A stretch of DNA of 39,615 nucleotides from Thermoleophilia bacterium (GTDB lineage: Bacteria > Actinomycetota > Thermoleophilia > Gaiellales > Gaiellaceae): assembly GCA_019683855.1 (NCBI GenBank), contig JADGHP010000002.1, positions 1 through 39,615 of the forward strand. Direction: 5' to 3'. The notes beneath the pieces were generated by a model. That model ran no database searches. It was not told the origin of the DNA and was given only the letters and a program-made list of their open reading frames with translations. The translations under genes were made by a program, and so were the position numbers. Shown one piece after another: positions 26,914-35,160 of the stretch. Within the stretch, counting starts at the first letter, position 1, and each line of letters opens with the position of its first letter.

Positions 26914-28188
26914 CTAGCCGGCGCTTGCGTCGCCAAGCGCCTCCTCCAGGAGCTCGAGACCCCGCTCCAGCTCCTCGTCCGTCGCCGACAGCGGCGGCAG
27001 GAGCCGGATCACGTTCCCGTAGAGGCCGCACGCGAGGACGAGCAGCCCCTTCTCGAGGGCCGCCGCGGTCGTGGCCTTCGCCGCGTCCGGGCTCTGCTCG
27101 CGCAGCTCGAGAGCGAGCATCGCGCCGAGCCCGCGCACCTCGCCGACGAGCGGCTGCCGCGTCGCGATCTCCTCCAGCCTCCTGCGCAGCAGCGCGGCGA
27201 CGTGCTCGGCGCGCTCGGCGAAGCCGGGCGCGGTCAGCTCGTCGAGGACGGCGAGCGCGGCCGCGCACGACAGCGGGTTGCCGCCGAAGGTGCCGCCGAG
27301 ACCGCCGGGGTGGACGGCGTCCATCAGCTCGGCGCGCCCGGTGACCGCCGCGAGCGGAAGCCCGCCGCCGAGCGTCTTGCCCGAGACGAGCAGGTCGGGC
27401 TCGACGCCGAGCCGCTCGATCGCCCAGATCGTCCCGGTGCGGCCGCAGCCCGCCTGCACCTCGTCGTCGACGTAGAGGATCCCGTGCTCGTCGCAGATCC
27501 GGCGCAGCGCCTGCACGAACTCGGGCGGCATCGGGATGAACCCGCCCTCGCCCTGCACCGGCTCGAGCACGACGCACGCGACCGAGGCCGGGTCGACGTC
27601 CTGCTTGAGCAGGAGCTCGAGGCCGCGCAGCGCATCGTCCGTCGAGACGCCGCGATACGGGTAGGGCGCCGGGGCGCGGTAGACCTCGGGGGCGAGGGGT
27701 CCGAAGCCTCGCTTGTAGACGAGCTTCGACGTCATCGCCATCGTCAGGGTCGTGCGGCCGTGGAAGGCGCGGTCGAAGACGACGACGGCGGGACGGCCGG
27801 TGGCGGCCCGCGCGATCTTGACCGCGTTCTCGATCGCCTCGGCGCCGGAGTTGACGAGCAGCGACTTCGTCTGCGCGGCGCCCGGCCAGAGCTCGGAGAG
27901 GCGGCGGCAGACCTCCACGTACGGCTCGTACGCGCCGACCATGAAGCACTGGTGGAGGTAGCGATCCGCCTGCTCGTGGATGGCGCGGACGACGCTCGCC
28001 GGGCCGTGCCCGAGGTTCTGGCAGGCGATGCCGCCCGCGAAGTCGAGGTACTCGCGTCCGTCGACGTCCCAGATGCGGGCTCCCTGCGCGCGCGCGACGA
28101 CGAGGGCCGGCGTCGCGACCCCGCGCGACACGTAGCGCTCGCGCGCCTCGAGCACGCGGTTGCTGGCGGTGCGGGCATCAACGGACAT
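26914..28188 (-). CDS. gabT: 4-aminobutyrate (GABA) aminotransferase-like
   Basis: A 424-aa class III aminotransferase. [17 protein letters not shown] (111-127), the PLP ring Asp in [14 protein letters not shown] (D242) and the Schiff-base K271 in [14 protein letters not shown] match GabT-type enzymes. It converts GABA plus 2-oxoglutarate to succinate semialdehyde plus glutamate. It is the first gene of a six-gene minus-strand operon with the Pot-type importer and the aminobutyraldehyde dehydrogenase. ATG at 28188 lies 9 nt after a GATAAT -10 box. Other omega-amino substrates such as putrescine or 5-aminovalerate are possible. Confidence 0.9.
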   Translation of the reverse strand: MSVDARTASNRVLEARERYVSRGVATPALVVARAQGARIWDVDGREYLDFAGGIACQNLGHGPASVVRAIHEQADRYLHQCFMVGAYEPYVEVCRRLSELWPGAAQTKSLLVNSGAEAIENAVKIARAATGRPAVVVFDRAFHGRTTLTMAMTSKLVYKRGFGPLAPEVYRAPAPYPYRGVSTDDALRGLELLLKQDVDPASVACVVLEPVQGEGGFIPMPPEFVQALRRICDEHGILYVDDEVQAGCGRTGTIWAIERLGVEPDLLVSGKTLGGGLPLAAVTGRAELMDAVHPGGLGGTFGGNPLSCAAALAVLDELTAPGFAERAEHVAALLRRRLEEIATRQPLVGEVRGLGAMLALELREQSPDAAKATTAAALEKGLLVLACGLYGNVIRLLPPLSATDEELERGLELLEEALGDASAG

Positions 28189-28197
28189 GGAGCGCCG

Positions 28198-28227
28198 ATT
28201 ATCGCTTTTCGGGATGCACGTTTTCAA
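28198..28227 (-). promoter_or_regulatory. Sigma70-like promoter of the gabT-pot operon
   Basis: TTGAAA (28222-28227), an 18-nt spacer and GATAAT (28198-28203) on the minus strand, the best consensus promoter in this half of the window. CGTTTTCAAACG (28219-28230) is an inverted repeat covering the -35 and could be an operator. Confidence 0.6.
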
Positions 28228-28425
28228 ACGCGTTCGTCCGCGGATTGCGAGGCGAGCGCCGCCCATGACTGTAGAAATGCGCAGCGCGGCTCGACGGCAG
28301 CCTACCCGCGGAGCCACCGAGTCCTTCCCGCTCGGCGTCGCCCTCGGCCCCGGCGCGCTCCAGCCGACGTCACAGACTGGTACGCGCCAGCGCGATCGCC
28401 GGCGGACGCTGCCAGGCGCCCGCGC

Positions 28426-28431
28426 TAAGGT
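28426..28431 (+). promoter_or_regulatory. Putative leaderless -10 box of the diiron protein
   Basis: TAAGGT, 8 nt before the ATG at 28440; no Shine-Dalgarno is present. Confidence 0.4.
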
Positions 28432-28439
28432 CTGCGCTG

Positions 28440-29261
28440 ATGAGCGCCGAGCCGGTCACCGAGCGCCAGCCCGAAGCGGCGGACGACGCGGGCCTCCGCG
28501 CCGGCGTCCTGCGCTTCTACCACCTCGCCAAGCGCCAGGAGTGGGCGGTGCGCGACCTGCCCTGGGGCGAGCTGCCGTTCGTGCCGGAGGGCCGCGGCAG
28601 CCCGCAGCGCCAAGCCCGTCGGCGCGACATGTGGCGCTCGGTCGTGATGCAGCAGCTCCAGGCGGACATGTTCGCCTGCGAGATGGCGTCGCAGCTCCTC
28701 TGCGCGGCGCCCGACCCGGAGGCGCGCCTCTACTACTCGACGATGGTGCAGGACGAGTCGCGCCACAGCGAGGCGTGGCTGAAGCTCATCAACGAGGTGG
28801 GCGGCGAGGGCGAGCGCGACCCGTACCTCGATCAGCTCGCGCACATGTTCCTCGAGGCCGACCTGCTCGAGGAGAAGGTCTTCCTGATGCAGGTCTTCTT
28901 CGAGCGCCTGATCATCCCCCGCTTCCGCCTGATCGCGCGCTCGTCGCGCGGCACCGTGCTCGAGGACCTCTGCAACCGGCTCGCGATCGACGACGGCATC
29001 CACCACGGCGCGGGAATGGCCTACGAGCGGCTGCTGCTCGTCAACGCGTCGCGGAAGGTCCGCGACCATCTCGTCGACGCGGCGAACCGCATGCTCCCGA
29101 CGTTCGCGAAGCACGCCCTCTGGCGGCCGAAGGCGCGCGAGTTCATCGGCCAGCTCATGGAGGCGCGCGACCGCGAGCGGCTGCGGGCCGACCTCCAGCA
29201 CGGCGTCCGCCTCGCCCACTCGCTCGGGATCGACGTGAGCGACGTCCGCCTGCCCGTGTGA
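28440..29261 (+). CDS. Ferritin-like diiron protein (R2/oxygenase type)
   Basis: A 273-aa all-helical protein. It carries a likely diiron set across four helices: a Glu in MFACEMAS, DESRHSE (an ExxH pair), a Glu in VFFERL and IDDGIHHG (a DxxH-like pair). This resembles the ribonucleotide-reductase-like/ferritin superfamily, including AurF-type N-oxygenases and uncharacterised actinobacterial members. It would bind two metal ions in the cytoplasm and possibly activate oxygen. It converges on the HMG-CoA reductase gene 95 bp away and diverges from the gabT operon. Physiological substrate unknown. Confidence 0.7.
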   Translation: MSAEPVTERQPEAADDAGLRAGVLRFYHLAKRQEWAVRDLPWGELPFVPEGRGSPQRQARRRDMWRSVVMQQLQADMFACEMASQLLCAAPDPEARLYYSTMVQDESRHSEAWLKLINEVGGEGERDPYLDQLAHMFLEADLLEEKVFLMQVFFERLIIPRFRLIARSSRGTVLEDLCNRLAIDDGIHHGAGMAYERLLLVNASRKVRDHLVDAANRMLPTFAKHALWRPKAREFIGQLMEARDRERLRADLQHGVRLAHSLGIDVSDVRLPV

Positions 29262-29356
29262 CGGGCCGCCGGCGGCAGCGCCGGCGCACCGAGAACGCCC
29301 ACCTGCGCGAGGCGCGACACCACACCGCGCAGCGTCGCCCGCGCGCGACTCCGCCG

Positions 29357-30565
29357 CTACCGAAGCCCGCCGCGCTCGAAGTGGGCGCGGAAGAAGTTCT
29401 CGCTGCCCGCGGTCGCCATCGCCGCGGAGGCGCTGATCTCGAGCGCGAGCGCCGTCGCGGCGACGATCTGCGCCAGGCGGTACACCTTCCCGGGCCCCGC
29501 GCAGCCCATCAGCTCGAGCCACGCGCGCGCGTAGGGCAGCGTCGTGCCGCCGCCGACGGTGCCCACCTCGAGCCCCGGGAAGCGGATCGACGCGTGCAGC
29601 CCGCCCTCGACCGCGTGCTCGACCCCGTGGGCCATCGAGCTCGTGCCCACCATCCCGAGATCCTGGCCCGTCGCGGCGAAGATCGCCGCCACCGCGGAGG
29701 CGGGCGTGAACGCGACCGACTGCATCCCGGACGCGACGGCGCCGTGAGTGCCCGCCCACGCCAGCTCCTCGAGGTCGTGGCGCGTCGTGCGCAGGATGCG
29801 GCGGATCGCCTCGTCGCTGAGCGTCGCCTCCGCGACCACCGTCTTGCCGTGACCCTGCTGGAAGTGCTCGTACGACGGCTTCTTGTCGCCGCCCATGTTC
29901 GCCTCGAGGATCGCGCGCTCGATCGCCACCGGCGCCCGCGGCACGACGTACGCCATGTTCAGCGCGTACGCGTTGCGCGTCATCATGTTCGCCCCGACCG
30001 CGTCGCCGGTCGTGAACCGCCAGAGGACGTGGCACATCGGCCCGACGACGTGCGTCTTCGCCTCGCGCAGGATCGCATGGCGGGACAGCTCCGGGATGTC
30101 CGCCGTCCGTAGGAACGCGCGCATCGCCGGCACCTGCGACTCGATCCAGCGGGCGAGCGCGAGCGCGTCGCCGGCGCTCGCGCAGACGAAGCAGGAGGCG
30201 CGGGTGATCCGGTCGGCGACGACGTACGTGCGGAAGCCGCCCGACTCGGCGACCGCCCTCGCGCCGCGTTGCACCGACGCCGTCAGCCCGCCCTCGGTGT
30301 GGGCGAGCGGCACCACGACCTCCTCGTCGGCGCGGCCCGTCTCGACGAGCTCGCCCTCGTCGTCGAGGACGTACTCGCCGAGCGAGATGCGAAGCTGCGC
30401 GACCGAGACGGGGATCGCGACGACGCCGGTCACCGTCTCGGCGGCCGAGGCGAACGGCGCGAGGTCGATCCCCGTGACGACGCCGTCGAGCCCGAGCGCC
30501 TCCTGACGCGCCCGGATCGAGGCTGCGTCGTTCTTGCGGGGGAGCCTTGCCGCCACGGCCGTCAT
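29357..30565 (-). CDS. HMG-CoA reductase, class I-like
   Basis: A 402-aa soluble reductase that makes mevalonate from HMG-CoA with NADPH. All four catalytic residues of class I enzymes can be placed: E91 ([11 protein letters not shown]), K228 (GGDKKPS), D302 (ATGQD) and H395 (FFRAHF). GKTVVAEA (240-247) and the glycine motif [10 protein letters not shown] (335-344) are also conserved. There are no membrane helices, unlike eukaryotic enzymes. ATG at 30565, only 23 bp from the divergent folD start. No other mevalonate gene is in the window. Assignment is secure; its pathway here is not shown. Confidence 0.9.
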   Translation of the reverse strand: MTAVAARLPRKNDAASIRARQEALGLDGVVTGIDLAPFASAAETVTGVVAIPVSVAQLRISLGEYVLDDEGELVETGRADEEVVVPLAHTEGGLTASVQRGARAVAESGGFRTYVVADRITRASCFVCASAGDALALARWIESQVPAMRAFLRTADIPELSRHAILREAKTHVVGPMCHVLWRFTTGDAVGANMMTRNAYALNMAYVVPRAPVAIERAILEANMGGDKKPSYEHFQQGHGKTVVAEATLSDEAIRRILRTTRHDLEELAWAGTHGAVASGMQSVAFTPASAVAAIFAATGQDLGMVGTSSMAHGVEHAVEGGLHASIRFPGLEVGTVGGGTTLPYARAWLELMGCAGPGKVYRLAQIVAATALALEISASAAMATAGSENFFRAHFERGGLR

Positions 30566-30575
30566 TCTCCCTGAG

Positions 30576-30581
30576 TACGCT
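30576..30581 (+). promoter_or_regulatory. Putative leaderless -10 box of folD
   Basis: TACGCT, 7 nt before the GTG at 30589, inside the 23-bp gap to the divergent HMG-CoA reductase gene. Confidence 0.45.
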
Positions 30582-30588
30582 GACGGGC

Positions 30589-31446
30589 GTGGCGGCGACG
30601 ATCATCGACGGGAGGGCGCTCGCTGCGGCCGTGCGCGAGGAGGTGGCGGCGCAGGTCGCCGAGCTCGGCGGCGTCGGGCTCGCGACCGTGCTGGTCGGCG
30701 ACGACCCGGCCTCGCACGTCTACATCGACCTCAAGCAGAAGGCCGCGCGAGCGGCCGGCATGCAGGCGCGCGACCTGAAGCTCCCGGCCTCGACGAGCGA
30801 GGAGGAGCTGCTCGCGACGATCGCCGAGCTGAACGCCGACGACGCCGTCGACGGCCTCCTCGTCCAGCTCCCGCTGCCCGCGCACATCGACGAGGGGCGG
30901 GCGATCGAGGCGGTGGCGCCCGAGAAGGACGTCGACGGCATCCACCCGGTCAACGCCGGCAGCCTCGCGCTGGGGAGGCCGCGGCTCGTGCCCGGGACGC
31001 CGCTCGGGATCATGCGGATGCTCGAGGCGTACGAGATCCCGCTCGAGGGCGCCCACGCCGTCGTCGTCGGTCGCTCGAACATCGTCGGCAAGCCGATGGC
31101 GCACCTGCTCCTGCAGCGCAACGCGACGGTGACGCTGTGCCACTCGCGCACGCGGGACCTGGCGCGCCACACGCGCGAGGCGGACGTGCTCGTCGCCGCG
31201 GTCGGCCGGCGACACCTGATCGCGGCGGAGATGGTCAAACCGGGCGCAACGGTGATCGATGTCGGCATGAACCGCACCGAGGAGGGGCTCTTCGGCGATG
31301 TCGACCCGCGCGCGGCCGAGCGGGCGGCCTACATCACGCCGGTCCCCGGCGGCGTCGGGCCGATGACGATCGCGATGGTGCTCCAGAACACGGTCACCGC
31401 GGCGCGCGCCCGCCGGGCGGCGCAGGTTGCGTCGGGCACGAGCTGA
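30589..31446 (+). CDS. folD: Methylenetetrahydrofolate dehydrogenase/cyclohydrolase
   Basis: A 285-aa bifunctional enzyme interconverting 5,10-methylene-, methenyl- and 10-formyl-tetrahydrofolate with NADP+. The Y-xxx-K catalytic pair lies in [11 protein letters not shown] (about Y44, K48), [10 protein letters not shown] and [11 protein letters not shown] follow, [12 protein letters not shown] is the nucleotide-binding segment and [10 protein letters not shown] closes the site. The usual PCTP motif reads PGTP here. GTG at 30589 is chosen over an upstream start because of the -10 box and because TIIDGRALA is the normal family beginning. Supplies one-carbon units for purines and initiator tRNA. 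Confidence 0.95.
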   Translation: MAATIIDGRALAAAVREEVAAQVAELGGVGLATVLVGDDPASHVYIDLKQKAARAAGMQARDLKLPASTSEEELLATIAELNADDAVDGLLVQLPLPAHIDEGRAIEAVAPEKDVDGIHPVNAGSLALGRPRLVPGTPLGIMRMLEAYEIPLEGAHAVVVGRSNIVGKPMAHLLLQRNATVTLCHSRTRDLARHTREADVLVAAVGRRHLIAAEMVKPGATVIDVGMNRTEEGLFGDVDPRAAERAAYITPVPGGVGPMTIAMVLQNTVTAARARRAAQVASGTS

Positions 31447-31448
31447 GC

Positions 31449-31454
31449 TAGACT
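31449..31454 (+). promoter_or_regulatory. Putative -10 box of the cold-shock gene
   Basis: TAGACT just after the folD stop codon. It would give a leader of about 60 nt, a normal feature of cold-shock protein mRNAs. Confidence 0.35.
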
Positions 31455-31521
31455 CCGCATGCTTCATCATCGGTCGGCGGCTCGGTGCCCGGGCCGTCGT
31501 TTTGTTGCAAGGAGGCGTCGT

Positions 31522-31722
31522 TTGGCTGAGGGCACCGTCAAGTGGTTTTCGAACGAGAAGGGCTACGGCTTCATCGAGCGCGAAGGCGGCGACGACGTCT
31601 TCGTCCACTTCTCGGCGATCGCGATGGACGGCTACAAGTCGCTGACCGAGGGCCAGCGCGTGTCGTTCGAGGTTGTGCAGGGCCCGAAGGGCGCGCAAGC
31701 CGCGAACGTCCAGACGATCTAG
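31522..31722 (+). CDS. Cold-shock protein (CspA family)
   Basis: A 66-aa single cold-shock domain. RNP1 is KGYGFI and RNP2 is VFVHF, with [11 protein letters not shown] at the start, a complete OB fold that binds single-stranded RNA/DNA. The start is TTG at 31522, decided by a perfect AAGGAGG (31509-31515) 6 nt upstream; initiating further up would add an arginine-rich non-homologous stretch. A strong palindromic hairpin follows 24 nt after the stop. Likely acts as an RNA chaperone. Confidence 0.95.
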   Translation: MAEGTVKWFSNEKGYGFIEREGGDDVFVHFSAIAMDGYKSLTEGQRVSFEVVQGPKGAQAANVQTI

Positions 31723-31746
31723 GAAACCTGTCGGACACCAGGTGCG

Positions 31747-31770
31747 AGCGGGCCCCGATCGGGGCCCGCT
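31747..31770 (+). terminator. Palindromic terminator after the cold-shock gene
   Basis: A perfect 24-nt palindrome (arms AGCGGGCCCCGA and complement), followed by CCGTTTCT with a short T run. It separates the cold-shock gene from gatC, which starts 25 nt later. Confidence 0.75.
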
Positions 31771-31795
31771 CCGTTTCTGGAAGGATCTGGGAGGC

Positions 31796-32083
31796 ATGGC
31801 GATCGATCGAGAGCAGCTTCTGCACGTCGCGCACCTGGCCCGCCTCGAGCTCCGGGACGAGGAGGTCGAGCGTCTCGGCGCGCAGCTCAACGACATCCTG
31901 GCCGCGGTGTCGAAGGTGTCGGAGCTCGACCTCTCGGAGGTGCCGCCGACCTCGCATCCGCTCGACGTCGTCAACGTCTTCGGCGCCGACGTCCCGCACG
32001 AGTCGCTTCCGCTCGAGGAGGCGCTCGCAAACGCCCCCGAGCGCGAAGGTTCCGCGTTCCGCGTCCCGCCCGCCGGCTCGTGA
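31796..32083 (+). CDS. gatC: Asp/Glu-tRNA amidotransferase subunit C
   Basis: A 95-aa GatC. VAHLARLELRDEEVERLGAQ (12-31) and a central VPPTSHPLDVVNVF segment fit the family, which wraps around and stabilises GatA. The ATG follows GGGAGG-like purines. Its stop overlaps the gatA GTG start. First gene of the gatCAB operon. Confidence 0.95.
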   Translation: MAIDREQLLHVAHLARLELRDEEVERLGAQLNDILAAVSKVSELDLSEVPPTSHPLDVVNVFGADVPHESLPLEEALANAPEREGSAFRVPPAGS

Positions 32084-33489
32084 TCGACACCCTGCGTCTC
32101 ACCGCCGAGCAGGCGAGCGAGCTCGTGCGCCGCCGCGAGATCTCGCCGGCCGAGCTCCACGCCGCCTACCTGGAGGCGATCGCCGCCCGCGATCCCGAGC
32201 TGCACTGCTACCTCCACGTCTGCGAGGAGGCCGAGGGCGAGGGGATCCCGATCGCGCTCAAGGACGTGATCGGCACGCGCGGCATCCCCACCACCGCCGG
32301 CTCCCGCATCCTCGAGGGCTACGTTCCCGTCTACGACGCCACGGTCGTCACGCGCCTGAAGGCGCGCGGCCTGCGCATCCTCGGCAAGACGAACACGGAC
32401 GAGTTCGCCATGGGCTCCTCGACCGAGAACTCCGCCTACGGGCCGACCCGCAACCCGTGGGACCCCTCGCGCGTGCCGGGCGGCTCGGGCGGCGGCTCGG
32501 CGGCCGCGGTGACGGCGGGGCTCGCGCCGTGGGCGCTCGGCTCCGACACCGGCGGCTCGATCAAGCAGCCCTCGGCGCTGTGCGGCAACGTCGGCCTGCG
32601 CCCGACCTACGGCACGGTGTCGCGCTACGGCATCGTCGCCTTCGCCTCCAGCCTCGACCAGGTGGGGCCGGTGGCGCGCACCGTGCGGGACTGCGCCTTC
32701 CTCTACTCGCTGATCGCCGGGCGCGACCCCTGCGACTCGACCACCGTCGATCTGCCGCACCCCGTCGAGCTGCCCGAGGGCGACGACCTGCGGGGCCTGC
32801 GCATCGGCGTGCCGAAGGAGCTGAACGAGGCGGAGGGGATCGAGCCGGGCGTCTCGGCCGCGGTCGCGCGCGCGATCGAGCGCTGCCGGGAGCTCGGCGC
32901 GGAGGTGGGGGAGTGCTCGCTGCCGCTCTCGGCCGAGTACGGGATGCCGTGCTACTACCTGATCGCCCCCGCCGAGGCGTCCTCCAACCTCGCCCGCTAC
33001 GACGGCGTCCGCTACGGGTATCGCGCCCGGGCCGCCGACCGCGTGGAGATGTACGCGCGCACCCGCGACGAGGGGTTCGGCGACGAGCCGAAGCGGCGCA
33101 TCCTCGTCGGCACGTACGCGCTCTCCGCCGGCTACTACGACGCGTTCTACGGGCAGGCGCAGAAGGTGCGCACGGTGATCCGGCGCGAGCACGACGCCGC
33201 CTTCGAGCGCTTCGACGCGCTCGCCTGCCCGACCTCGCCCACGGTCGCCTTCCCGCTCGGCGCGCGCACGCAGCACCCGCTCGCCATGTACCTCAGCGAC
33301 CTGCTCACGATCCCGTCGTGCCTCGCCGGACTGCCCGGCCTGAACATCCCCTGCGGGCTCTCGGAGGGGCTGCCGGTGGGCCTCCAGCTCATCGGGCCGC
33401 AGTTCGGCGAGAACACGCTCTTCCGGATCGGGCACGCGCTCGAGCAGGCGCTCGGCTTCGATCCCGTCCCCGCGAGGCTCCGCTCGTGA
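32080..33489 (+). CDS. gatA: Asp/Glu-tRNA amidotransferase subunit A
   Basis: A 469-aa amidase-signature enzyme that releases ammonia from glutamine for transamidation of Glu-tRNA(Gln) and Asp-tRNA(Asn). The Ser-cisSer-Lys triad is K61 (IALKD), S136 (PGGSGGGS) and S160 (SDTGGSIKQP), with the same 75 and 24 residue spacings as characterised GatA proteins. GTG start overlaps the gatC stop (GTGA). A small ORF overlaps its end. Confidence 0.96.
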   Translation: MIDTLRLTAEQASELVRRREISPAELHAAYLEAIAARDPELHCYLHVCEEAEGEGIPIALKDVIGTRGIPTTAGSRILEGYVPVYDATVVTRLKARGLRILGKTNTDEFAMGSSTENSAYGPTRNPWDPSRVPGGSGGGSAAAVTAGLAPWALGSDTGGSIKQPSALCGNVGLRPTYGTVSRYGIVAFASSLDQVGPVARTVRDCAFLYSLIAGRDPCDSTTVDLPHPVELPEGDDLRGLRIGVPKELNEAEGIEPGVSAAVARAIERCRELGAEVGECSLPLSAEYGMPCYYLIAPAEASSNLARYDGVRYGYRARAADRVEMYARTRDEGFGDEPKRRILVGTYALSAGYYDAFYGQAQKVRTVIRREHDAAFERFDALACPTSPTVAFPLGARTQHPLAMYLSDLLTIPSCLAGLPGLNIPCGLSEGLPVGLQLIGPQFGENTLFRIGHALEQALGFDPVPARLRS

Positions 33490-33746
33490 CGATGCGCTTC
33501 GAGGATCCGGCCGCCGAGTTCGTGCTCGCCGTCGAGCGCGTCTTCGGCGAGTCGCCGCGCGTGCTGGACGGCTCGCGCGCCGTGCTCCTCGGCGACCTCA
33601 AGCTGCAGCTCGAGGCGGGGGAGCGGGAGCTGTGGCTGATCGAGCGGCACGGGGTGGTCGAGCGCCGGCTCGCGATGGTGGAGGTCGAGGACGACATCGA
33701 GCGGGCGCTGCGCGAGGCGAAGGAGCGGCTGGATGGCGGTGCGTGA
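33486..33746 (+). CDS. Small unknown protein between gatA and gatB, 86 aa
   Basis: Overlaps the gatA stop (GTG at 33486; ATG at 33492 possible) and the gatB start by 14 nt, so it is translationally coupled into the gatCAB operon. The product is charged, with alternating beta-like segments (AVLLGDLKLQL, ERELWLIERHGVVERRLAMVEVEDD) and a C-terminal helix (IERALREAKERL). I do not recognise it. The overlap, reading-frame maintenance and codon pattern argue for a real gene. Its role may be linked to tRNA-dependent amidation only by position. Confidence 0.6.
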   Translation: MTMRFEDPAAEFVLAVERVFGESPRVLDGSRAVLLGDLKLQLEAGERELWLIERHGVVERRLAMVEVEDDIERALREAKERLDGGA

Positions 33747-35151
33747 CTGGGAGGCGGTGATCGGGCTCGAGGTGCACGCGCACCTCAAGACCCGCACGAA
33801 GATGTTCTGCCGCTGCGAGCTCGAGTACGGCGCCCCCGAGAACACGCGCACCTGCCCGGTCTGCCTCGCGCATCCGGGGGCGTTGCCGGTGCCGAACGAG
33901 CGCGCGATCGAGCAGACGATCAAGCTCGGCCTCGCGCTCGACTGCGGGATCGCCGCTCGCGCGATCTTCGCTCGCAAGAACTACTTCTACCCCGACCTGC
34001 CGAAGGGCTACCAGATCAGCCAGTACGAGGCGCCGCTCGCCGGGCGCGGCCGCTTCCGACTCCCGCGCCCCGACGGCGACCGCGAGATCGGCATCGTGCG
34101 GGCGCACCTCGAGGAGGACGCCGCGAAGACCGTCCACGCGGGAGGCGCCACCGGGCGCTCGGTGGGCGCCGACTACTCCCTCGTCGACTTCAACCGCGGC
34201 GGCACGCCGCTCGTCGAGATCGTGACGGAACCTGACCTGCGCTCCGCGGAGGAGGCGGTCTGGTTCCTGCGCCTGCTGCGGCAGACGATCGTCGAGCTCG
34301 GGATCTCCGACGCCGAGATGGAGAAGGGGACGCTGCGCGCGGACGTGAACGTGTCCGTGCGCCGGCGCGGCGAGGAGGGGTACCGGCCGCGCTGGGAGAT
34401 CAAGAACATGAACTCGTTCACCTTCGTCGGGCGCGCGATCGAGGCGGCGATCCGGCAGCAGGTGGCCGCGCACGAGGCGGGCGAGCCTGTCGAGCAGTCC
34501 ACCTACGACTACGACGCCGACACCGATCGGCTGACGGTGCACCGCTCGAAAGAGGAGGCCGACGACTACCGCTACTTCCCCGAGCCGGACCTCGTCCCGG
34601 TCGAGCCGCCCGCGGAGCTCGTCGAGCGGCTGCGCGCCGAGCTGCCGGAGCGCCCGGCGGACCGCATCCGGCGCATCGAGCCGGCGGTCGGCTTCGATGC
34701 CGCGGTGGAGCTCGTCACCACCGGCCGCGACCGGCTCTACGACCGGCTCGTCGCCGCCGGCGCCGAGGCGCGCGTCGCCGCGAACGCGGTCATGAACGAG
34801 GTCGCCGCCGCCGGGATCGACCCGGAGGCCGTGGACGCGGGCGAGCTGGCGAAGGTGCTGGGCGCGCGGGAGCGGCTGCCGCGCGACGTCTACCTGGAGG
34901 CGGTCGCCCGCAGCGCCGACCCCGGCTTCGCCGCCGCCCCGTTCCTCGAGCAGGAGGCGGTCTCCGACGCGTCCGCGCTCGAGCCGGTGGTCGAAGCCGT
35001 GCTCGCCGCCAACCCGGAGCAGGTGCAGACCTACCTCGGCGGCAAAGAGGGCGTGCTCGGCTACCTCGTCGGTCAGGTGATGCGCGAGACGCGCGGCAAG
35101 GCCGACCCCAGGGTCGTCAACCGGCTGCTGCGGGAGAAGCTGCGCGCGTAG
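33733..35151 (+). CDS. gatB: Asp/Glu-tRNA amidotransferase subunit B
   Basis: A 472-aa GatB, the tRNA-binding and kinase-like subunit. WEAVIGLEVHAHLKTRTKMF begins the cradle domain, the zinc cysteines are FCRCEL and CPVC, and KNYFYPDLPKGYQISQYE is the family signature. The C-terminal YqeY-type helical tail is complete (VQTYLGGKEGVLGYLVGQVM). Presence of GatCAB suggests that Gln-tRNA and/or Asn-tRNA is made indirectly. A 12-nt palindrome AGCGGATCCGCT (35150-35161) spans the end of the gene and the stop region of the convergent MFS gene. Confidence 0.97.
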   Translation: MAVRDWEAVIGLEVHAHLKTRTKMFCRCELEYGAPENTRTCPVCLAHPGALPVPNERAIEQTIKLGLALDCGIAARAIFARKNYFYPDLPKGYQISQYEAPLAGRGRFRLPRPDGDREIGIVRAHLEEDAAKTVHAGGATGRSVGADYSLVDFNRGGTPLVEIVTEPDLRSAEEAVWFLRLLRQTIVELGISDAEMEKGTLRADVNVSVRRRGEEGYRPRWEIKNMNSFTFVGRAIEAAIRQQVAAHEAGEPVEQSTYDYDADTDRLTVHRSKEEADDYRYFPEPDLVPVEPPAELVERLRAELPERPADRIRRIEPAVGFDAAVELVTTGRDRLYDRLVAAGAEARVAANAVMNEVAAAGIDPEAVDAGELAKVLGARERLPRDVYLEAVARSADPGFAAAPFLEQEAVSDASALEPVVEAVLAANPEQVQTYLGGKEGVLGYLVGQVMRETRGKADPRVVNRLLREKLRA

Positions 35152-35160
35152 CGGATCCGC

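Noticed and set aside
28231-28425. Possible riboswitch between the gabT operon and the diiron gene
   Set aside because: No recognisable aptamer consensus or clear pairing pattern was found.
29357-29390. Apparent loss of the catalytic His in HMG-CoA reductase
   Set aside because: Re-alignment of the C-terminus places H395 (FFRAHF) in the position of the human KSH motif with a two-residue shift, so the residue is present.
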